Assembly: GCA_048615375.1 (NCBI GenBank) | Contig: JBMCLJ010000050.1 | Coordinates: 1-10,616, forward strand | Reading direction: 5' to 3' | Length of the DNA stretch: 10,616 nucleotides | Source: JBMCLJ01 sp048615375 | GTDB taxonomy: Bacteria > Patescibacteriota > Dojkabacteria > JAOAGR01 | In this document: positions 6,102 to 10,616 of the stretch, piece after piece | Position numbering within the stretch: the first letter of the stretch is position 1 | How the letters are laid out: each line of letters starts with the position of its first letter | Made by a program: the position numbers and the translations under genes | The notes under the pieces: model-generated | The model's database searches: none | What the model was told of the DNA's origin: nothing | The model's input: only the letters and a program-made list of their open reading frames with translations

Positions 6102-6503
6102 TTAATCTTTACTCAGTCTTTGTTTACAACGCGGACAGCGGTTGGCGAGTTTTAAAAGCGCTTCTCCACAGAACTGACAGGAAGTTCGTTCTGAGTGTTT
6201 ATATTCCTCTTTCCGCATTTCAATGAGCGCGTCGCGGGTAGTATCTTCATTGCAGTGTGGGCAGAGTTTTGTTTGATCTGGAATTGGACTACAACAGTAA
6301 GGACACAGAATCAGATTTCCCCGTTCACTCGCTAAAGCCGCAGGTTGAGCTGATGCTGCTGGCACCTCGCCAACCTTGGTATAAAACCGGTGAATATCAT
6401 GCCCCAGGCGTGTTGACATCTGGTAATACGATTGATGTTCATCCTCGCCCAGTAACGTATAGATTTTACTTCGTACATCACTAAAACGAAGATCGATAGG
6501 CAA
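6102..6503 (-). CDS. Double zinc-ribbon protein
   Basis: The 133-residue protein has two consecutive zinc ribbons: Cys67-x2-Cys70 with Cys81-x2-Cys84 (CPYC…CPHC) and Cys109-x2-Cys112 with Cys123-x2-Cys126 (CQFC…CPRC). This matches the general DZR/zinc-ribbon pattern of bacterial proteins thought to act as interaction or nucleic-acid-binding modules. The first 65 residues are a non-zinc region, polar and probably helical (DVRSKIYTLLGEDEHQSYYQM), then an Ala/Pro-rich linker. No membrane segment follows. The only in-frame start before an upstream TGA is TTG at 6501-6503, so the start is uncertain. It is divergent from the NYN-domain gene, with 97 bases between them holding an inverted repeat. 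Stop TAA. The ribbons are certain; the cellular role is not. Confidence 0.82.
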   Translation of the reverse strand: MPIDLRFSDVRSKIYTLLGEDEHQSYYQMSTRLGHDIHRFYTKVGEVPAASAQPAALASERGNLILCPYCCSPIPDQTKLCPHCNEDTTRDALIEMRKEEYKHSERTSCQFCGEALLKLANRCPRCKQRLSKD

Positions 6504-6515
6504 TGCCCCTGTGAA

Positions 6516-6533
6516 ACATCAAAAAAATGATGT
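6516..6533. repeat. Inverted repeat ACATCA-aaaaaa-TGATGT between divergent genes
   Basis: A perfect 6-base inverted repeat with a 6-base A-tract centre, 13 bases before the TTG start of the zinc-ribbon gene. A minus-strand -10-like TATACT lies at 6534-6539 next to it, so in RNA it would fall in the leader of the zinc-ribbon message, where it could also form a short hairpin. It could be an operator shared with the NYN gene. Confidence 0.4.
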
Positions 6534-6544
6534 AGTATATAAAC

Positions 6545-6562
6545 CGCCTATAGTAAGAGGCG
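6545..6562. repeat. Small inverted repeat CGCCT-N8-AGGCG
   Basis: A 5-base perfect GC-rich stem with an 8-base loop, centred about 47 bases before the GTG of the NYN gene. In an AT-rich spacer it stands out, but the stem is short. It may be a protein-binding site or chance. Confidence 0.25.
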
Positions 6563-6585
6563 CTAAAGAAAAAGAAGAGTTAAAA

Positions 6586-6591
6586 TATACA
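6586..6591 (+). promoter_or_regulatory. -10-like TATACA before the NYN gene
   Basis: TATACA is followed by 9 bases and then GTG at 6601, the same geometry as the leaderless -10 boxes elsewhere in the window. TAAAAT at 6581-6586 is an alternative. No clear -35 box. A purine-rich AAAGAAGAG lies about 22 bases before the GTG, too far to be a normal ribosome binding site. Confidence 0.35.
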
Positions 6592-6600
6592 TAGTAAACT

Positions 6601-7131
6601 GTGAAAAGTAAAAAAACTACAAAAAACTTCGCCTTCATAGACGGCCAGAATGTACATCTTGGCGTAAAGAGCTGCGGGTGGACTCTGGATTACAGAAAGT
6701 TCAGGCTATATCTTAAAAACAAGTACTTCGTACAGGAAGCCTTCCTTTTTATCGGTCAGGTTCCCGGCAATGAAGCTTTGTATACGTATTTACAACGATG
6801 CGGTTATATACTTGTATTCAAGCCTACCCTTGAAATTAAAAAGGGAAAGGAAACAATAGTTCAAGGAAATGTAGACGCGGAACTGGTACTTCATGCAATG
6901 ATTGAGTTTAACAATTATGATATGGCTTTTATCGTATCAAATGATGGTGACTTTCATTGTTTAATCGATTATCTTTTTGAGCGGAGGAAGTTAGGAAAGA
7001 TCGTCGTACCAAATAAGCATTATTCTAAACTATTACATAAGTTTGAGCGTTATATCGTTAGAATTGATATGCTCAGACCTCAGTTGGAACAAAATAAAAA
7101 GACCAAGATCAGCGGTCGGTCGAAACCTTAG
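6601..7131 (+). CDS. NYN domain protein (PIN-like nuclease fold, LabA/DUF88 type)
   Basis: The 176-residue protein carries the acidic signature of NYN/PIN-like nucleases: Asp14 in AFIDGQNVH, Asp92 in GNVDAELVLHAM, and Asp115 with Asp117 in IVSNDGDFHCLIDYL. These would bind the catalytic metal and predict RNA (or other nucleic acid) cleavage. The spacing and the IDGQN and SNDGDF motifs match the family well, and the length suits a single-domain member. The last 15 residues are Lys/Arg-rich and may contact nucleic acid. The start is GTG at 6601, right before MKSKKTTKN-type basic residues; no ATG lies upstream in frame near it. It is divergent from the double zinc-ribbon gene and convergent with the HD-domain gene. 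Activity is inferred from motifs; the target is unknown. Confidence 0.88.
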   Translation: MKSKKTTKNFAFIDGQNVHLGVKSCGWTLDYRKFRLYLKNKYFVQEAFLFIGQVPGNEALYTYLQRCGYILVFKPTLEIKKGKETIVQGNVDAELVLHAMIEFNNYDMAFIVSNDGDFHCLIDYLFERRKLGKIVVPNKHYSKLLHKFERYIVRIDMLRPQLEQNKKTKISGRSKP

Positions 7132-7227
7132 GCTGCTTAGCTTGGTCATCGTGATAGAAATACTATAATACTCCGAATTGTGATTGTCAAGGGTATAGAC
7201 AGTAACACTTTCTAATCCATCTTACTA

Positions 7228-7271
7228 CTTGAAGTTGTCAAAAATGGAATTAATACTATCCTTGAAGTTGT
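7228..7271. repeat. 11-bp direct repeat CTTGAAGTTGT, two copies
   Basis: CTTGAAGTTGT occurs at 7228-7238 and again at 7261-7271. The second copy encodes the C-terminal Leu-Gln-Leu-Gln of the HD-domain protein and the first lies 17 bases past its stop, so a small duplication of the gene's 3' end is a simple explanation. Function not evident. Confidence 0.45.
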
Positions 7272-7915
7272 AATGCAATCCTCCGGAGTATCTCCAGGTG
7301 GAGTTCTTTCAGAAAAGTATTCCAGAGCATATATGGATGTTTAAACTTCTTGATTAGTGGCACGATCTCACCAGGCTCTTTATCCATAAAGTGCTTATAG
7401 CGTTTCATGGTGATCTCTGGAGGTGTGATCAAGTCGATGATGTCCGGTGTTATCTTATCGATACTTTTGGCAAACCTAGCTGATTTGGTTTCGTTCTTCT
7501 CCGCTTCCAGGTAAAGCACGTGAAGCGACGGGTGCAGGAGCGCGAATGCTCCTTCTCTCTCCTCACTCGATTCATCATCTGTTTTAGTAAAGGTGATGAC
7601 ATCTCCCGTCTTCAGTTCCCCGATATCGTGTACGGCAAGAAGTGCAAGTGTATGCCCGAGATCTACTTCAGGGTCGTCAAGATAAGGAAATACTGAGCTT
7701 GCAACGATACCGAGGCTCCCTACGTGTTCGATGAGTGGTTCTCTGATCACGGTATCATCCGGATTATAGGTATAGCGTGGAAATGCGCTTTGTAATCTGT
7801 GTAAATGGTACGGCTGTGTCGTGGCTCTATGTTCTTGAGAATAGCCTTTATATAGCCTGATGATATGATCTAATACCTGTGTAACATCGGATGTGTCCTT
7901 CATGGAATGTATCAT
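7256..7915 (-). CDS. HD-domain phosphohydrolase, HDDC2 / YfbR 5'-deoxynucleotidase-like
   Basis: The family hydrolyses nucleoside 5'-monophosphates, often deoxynucleotides, in the cytoplasm. Metal-binding HD residues are visible: His64 in EHVGSLGIV, His96-Asp97 in LLAVHDIGELKTGDV (with Glu100 and Asp105 as usual in this subgroup), and the later Asp153 in the segment ETKSARFAKSIDKI, which is characteristic of HDDC2-type proteins. Length (219 aa) fits. A C-terminal stretch MKRYKHFMDKEPGEIVPLIKKF is helical and lineage-specific. The annotated ATG is at 7913-7915. A second in-frame ATG at 7901-7903 (MKDTSDVTQVL) is preceded by TATGAT with a 7-base gap, the leaderless geometry seen elsewhere, so the true product may be 4 residues shorter. 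Stop TAG. Convergent with the NYN gene and divergent from hsdR. The exact nucleotide substrate is not visible. Confidence 0.87.
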   Translation of the reverse strand: MIHSMKDTSDVTQVLDHIIRLYKGYSQEHRATTQPYHLHRLQSAFPRYTYNPDDTVIREPLIEHVGSLGIVASSVFPYLDDPEVDLGHTLALLAVHDIGELKTGDVITFTKTDDESSEEREGAFALLHPSLHVLYLEAEKNETKSARFAKSIDKITPDIIDLITPPEITMKRYKHFMDKEPGEIVPLIKKFKHPYMLWNTFLKELHLEILRRIALQLQG

Positions 7916-8046
7916 AGCATAATTACATTAAACTAGAGCTAATACGTGCTACGAACCGGTTTAATTTATACGTAGATTAATAATTTATCAAAATATAATG
8001 CAATAAGAATCTTACCCATACCTCCCTACTCTTACATTCCTCTGAC

Positions 8047-8070
8047 ATTTTTGGTGGGATTTTTGAGGGA
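8047..8070 (+). repeat. Imperfect tandem repeat upstream of the hsdR promoter
   Basis: ATTTTTGGTGGGA (8047-8059) is followed at once by ATTTTTGAGGGA (8059-8070), sharing the junction A. The pair ends 7 bases before a TATAAT box. It sits where an activator or repressor of the restriction operon could bind. It is short and could also be chance. Confidence 0.35.
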
Positions 8071-8077
8071 AGTTTTC

Positions 8078-8083
8078 TATAAT
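8078..8083 (+). promoter_or_regulatory. -10 box (TATAAT) likely serving hsdR
   Basis: A consensus TATAAT 44 bases before the hsdR ATG. Transcription from it would give a leader of about 38 bases. No good -35 hexamer lies 16-18 bases upstream; that region holds the imperfect tandem repeat, which may be where a regulator helps polymerase bind. The leader shows no Shine-Dalgarno sequence before the ATG. Confidence 0.45.
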
Positions 8084-8127
8084 GACGGGATTATTATGGT
8101 CACATTAACATAAACATATTTAATCTT

Positions 8128-10506
8128 ATGCATCTAGACAAGACAAAACTTACTGAGCAGGATATATGTACGAAGTTTATTACTCCTGCCATTGTAAACT
8201 CTGGATGGGATAAGATGCACCAGGTAAGAGAGCAAGTGTACTTTACAGACGGTAAAGTAATTGTACGAGGAAGAACTGTTAAACGTGGCGAGCGGAAAAG
8301 AGCAGACTATATTCTTTACTATAAATCAAATCTTCCTCTTGCTATCATTGAAGCTAAAGCTAATAAAAACGAGTTAGGCTCGGGGATGCAACAGGGTCAA
8401 AATTACGCTGAAATCCTTGATATTCCCTTTGTTTACTCTTCTAACGGTGACGGTTTCATCGAGCATGACCGCACAAAAAGTAATGGTGTTATAGAAAGAG
8501 AACTGTCCTTAGACCAGTTCCCAACACCTGGCGAACTTTATAACCGTTATCTAGCCTGGAAAGGTTTAACAAAAGAAGCCGAAACCATCATTACTCAAGA
8601 GTATTTCTTCACACCAACAGGTAAGAGACCTCGTTACTACCAGGAAATAGCAATTAACCGGGCAGTTGAAGCCATAGCAAAAGGTCAACAGCGAGTCCTG
8701 ATAACTATGGCTACTGGTACAGGCAAAACGTATACAGCCTTCCAAATCATGTGGAGGCTCTGGAAATCACGATCCAAGAAGAGAATTCTGTTTCTCGCTG
8801 ATAGAAATGTACTTGTAGACGATCCAATGAAGCGTGATTTTGCTCCATTCAGAGATAAGATGGTCAAGCTAAACAGAGGTAAGTTTGATATTGAGAAGTT
8901 TACGGCTTATGAGATTTTTGTCGGTATTTATCAAAGTGCTACAGGCACGGAAGAAGAGCAGAAAATATTTAAACAATTTCCTGCTGATTTTTTTGACTTG
9001 ATCATTATTGATGAATGTCACAGAGGAAGTGCTTCTGAGGATTCCGCATGGAGAGAGATTCTTGAATACTATTCTTCAGCTACGCAGATTGGTATGACCG
9101 CAACGCCAAAAGAGACCAAAGAGGTTTCAAATATCGACTATTTTGGTGAACCCATATACACATATTCTCTCAAGCAGGGTATTGAAGACGGGTTTCTTGC
9201 GCCATACAAGGTCATTCGTATCACTTTGGATAAAGACGTTGAAGGTTATAGACCAAGTCCCGGCAAGACTGACAAATACGGAAACATTATTGAAGACCGG
9301 GAGTACAATATCAAAGACTATGATAAAAAACTTGTAATTGATGAGAGGACGAAGGTAGTCGCGAAAAAAGTAACTGAGTTTTTACGCTCGTATGATCGCT
9401 TTGCGAAAACAATAATCTTTTGTGTTGATATAGATCATGCTGAGAGGATGAGACGGGCTTTGATTAATGAAAATGCCGATCTCTATAATCAACACTCAAA
9501 ATACATAATGAGGATTACGGGAGATAGCGAAGAAGGCAAAAATGAACTTGATAATTTCATTGATCCAGAGAAGAAGTTCCCTGTTATCGTTACTACCTCC
9601 AAGCTCTTAACTACAGGAGTAGACGCTAAGACATGCAAATTGATTGTGCTTGATACAAATATCAATTCAATTATTGAGTTTAAGCAGATAGTTGGTCGTG
9701 GAACCCGTCTGGATGAAGAATTTGATAAGTATTACTTCACCATTATGGACTTTCGTCAGGCCACCAAACATTTTGCTGACCCTAACTTTGATGGTGAGCC
9801 CGTACAGATTTACGAGCCAGAAGCGCATGAATCACCTATTCCACCAGAGGATAAGGAACATGCAGATGAGGCAGAGGATAGTATTGATGATTCTGACGAA
9901 AATTTACAGAAAGTATCAGATATCACTATTGATGAGAATCCAGATACACCAAAGAAATATTATATTGATGGAGTAAATGTACAGGTTATTAATGAAACTG
10001 TCCAATTCTACGGTGATGATGGTAAGCTCACTACCGAATCCGTCAGAGAGTTTTCCAGAAACAGCATTATTAAACAATTCCGCACTCTTAGTGAATTTTT
10101 ACAGGAGTGGCGAAAAGCAGAGAGTAAAGCTCAGGTAATTGCCGAGCTGGAAAGCCACGGAGTGTTGTTTGAAGAATTACAAAGAGAAGTTGGTCGTGAG
10201 CTTGATCCTTTTGATATGGTGTTGCACATCGCTTTTGACAAGCCTCCTTTAACAAGAAAAGAGCGCGCTTTACAGGTTAAGAAACGTAATTACTTTGAGA
10301 AATATGGAGAGAAAGTGCGTGAGATACTTGAGGCGATATTGGAGAAGTATTCTGATGAGGGTATTCCTGCACTAGAAGATCTTGAGATTCTCAAAGTGAA
10401 TCCTCTAAACCAGTTCGGTAAACCTGTCGAAATTCTTAATCTTTTTGGAGGAAAAGAAGAGTTTGAAAAAGCTCTAGATGAAATGGAGGAAATCATTTAT
10501 CAGTAA
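8128..10506 (+). CDS. hsdR: Type I restriction endonuclease subunit R (HsdR)
   Basis: HsdR is the motor and nuclease subunit of a type I restriction complex: it translocates DNA with ATP and cuts it at a distance from the recognition site. Domains in order: an N-terminal PD-(D/E)xK nuclease at about 50-80 (Asp60 in RADYILYY, Glu75-x-Lys77 in AIIEAKA, then the usual Q/Y-containing QQGQNYAEIL); an SF2 helicase with Walker A ATGTGKT (195-201), the LIIIDECHRGS box (Asp295-Glu-Cys-His298), MTATP (323-327), and motif VI QIVGRGTRLDEEF (Arg524, Arg527); then an acidic linker at about 560-600 (EDKEHADEAEDSIDDSDEN); and a C-terminal region resembling the EcoEI-type R subunit C-terminus, which binds the methylase core. 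At 792 residues it is in the range of EcoEI-like R subunits. All key residues are present, so it is probably active. The hsdM start follows 8 bases after the TAA, giving R-then-M gene order. Confidence 0.95.
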   Translation: MHLDKTKLTEQDICTKFITPAIVNSGWDKMHQVREQVYFTDGKVIVRGRTVKRGERKRADYILYYKSNLPLAIIEAKANKNELGSGMQQGQNYAEILDIPFVYSSNGDGFIEHDRTKSNGVIERELSLDQFPTPGELYNRYLAWKGLTKEAETIITQEYFFTPTGKRPRYYQEIAINRAVEAIAKGQQRVLITMATGTGKTYTAFQIMWRLWKSRSKKRILFLADRNVLVDDPMKRDFAPFRDKMVKLNRGKFDIEKFTAYEIFVGIYQSATGTEEEQKIFKQFPADFFDLIIIDECHRGSASEDSAWREILEYYSSATQIGMTATPKETKEVSNIDYFGEPIYTYSLKQGIEDGFLAPYKVIRITLDKDVEGYRPSPGKTDKYGNIIEDREYNIKDYDKKLVIDERTKVVAKKVTEFLRSYDRFAKTIIFCVDIDHAERMRRALINENADLYNQHSKYIMRITGDSEEGKNELDNFIDPEKKFPVIVTTSKLLTTGVDAKTCKLIVLDTNINSIIEFKQIVGRGTRLDEEFDKYYFTIMDFRQATKHFADPNFDGEPVQIYEPEAHESPIPPEDKEHADEAEDSIDDSDENLQKVSDITIDENPDTPKKYYIDGVNVQVINETVQFYGDDGKLTTESVREFSRNSIIKQFRTLSEFLQEWRKAESKAQVIAELESHGVLFEELQREVGRELDPFDMVLHIAFDKPPLTRKERALQVKKRNYFEKYGEKVREILEAILEKYSDEGIPALEDLEILKVNPLNQFGKPVEILNLFGGKEEFEKALDEMEEIIYQ

Positions 10507-10514
10507 ATTAATAT

Positions 10515-10616
10515 ATGGCAATTTCTACAGTTATAAAATCAATACAAGACATTATGCGTCAGGATCATGGCGTAGATGGTGATGCGCAGAGGATATCCCA
10601 GCTTGTCTGGATGATC
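10515..10616 (+). CDS. hsdM: Type I restriction modification DNA methyltransferase subunit M (HsdM), N-terminal fragment
   Basis: ATG at 10515 opens a frame of 34 codons that runs off the window. Its residues, IQDIMRQDHGVDGDAQRIS then QLVWMI, are the conserved N-terminal helical domain (HsdM_N) of type I adenine methyltransferases. HsdM methylates adenine in the recognition site and is the core to which HsdS and HsdR bind. The catalytic NPPF motif would lie well outside the window. Only 8 bases separate it from hsdR, so they are surely cotranscribed. No Shine-Dalgarno precedes the ATG (AATTAATAT), which suggests coupling to hsdR translation. hsdS is expected further downstream but is not in view. 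Confidence 0.92.
   Translation, partial: MAISTVIKSIQDIMRQDHGVDGDAQRISQLVWMI

Overview
The window is bacterial DNA, moderately AT-rich, with densely packed genes on both strands and the standard meaning of the stop codons: gatA ends in TGA, gatB and the HD-domain gene in TAG, and gatC, the kinase-like gene, the type I R gene and others in TAA. The genes show little Shine-Dalgarno signal, and several have a -10 box only 5 to 10 bases before the start codon. That points to leaderless or SD-independent translation. Together with a GatCAB operon whose GatA and GatC are divergent, this is compatible with a Candidate Phyla Radiation (Patescibacteria) type genome, but nothing seen here proves the lineage. 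TGA is clearly a stop, so the UGA=Gly code of Gracilibacteria/Absconditabacteria does not apply.

Layout. (1) 1-243: C-terminal end of an unrecognised protein on the + strand. (2) 246-809, minus: a GNAT acetyltransferase gene whose reading frame is intact except for one in-frame TAG at codon 23. (3) 910-4005, minus: gatC-gatA-gatB, encoding the tRNA-dependent amidotransferase that converts Glu-tRNA(Gln) and/or Asp-tRNA(Asn) to the amidated forms. (4) 4040-4837, minus: an aminoglycoside-phosphotransferase/choline-kinase-like protein with its own promoter. (5) 4838-5215: a 378-base gap with a possible frameshifted minus-strand ORF remnant and divergent promoters. (6) 5216-5779, plus: a hypothetical protein with about three hydrophobic segments. 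(7) 5780-6101: no confident gene. (8) A divergent pair: a double-zinc-ribbon protein (minus, 6102-6503) and a NYN/PIN-like nuclease-fold protein (plus, 6601-7131). (9) 7256-7915, minus: an HD-domain phosphohydrolase of the HDDC2/YfbR type. (10) 8128 to the end, plus: hsdR followed 8 bases later by the start of hsdM, which the window cuts. This is the beginning of a type I restriction-modification operon.

How they fit together: gatCAB is housekeeping translation machinery. The kinase-like gene, the hypothetical protein and the GNAT gene look like small accessory genes, and the kinase gene and the hypothetical look AT-richer by eye than gatCAB. The right end is a defence locus with an R-then-M gene order. 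I see no tRNA, rRNA, CRISPR array or insertion sequence. The strongest unusual signals are the single amber codon in the otherwise intact GNAT gene, the altered nucleophile loop of GatA (catalytic Lys-Ser-Ser kept, but the usual SDTGGSIR motif changed), the non-canonical N-terminal half of GatC, and a 13-base promoter/start-proximal motif shared by gatC and the kinase gene.
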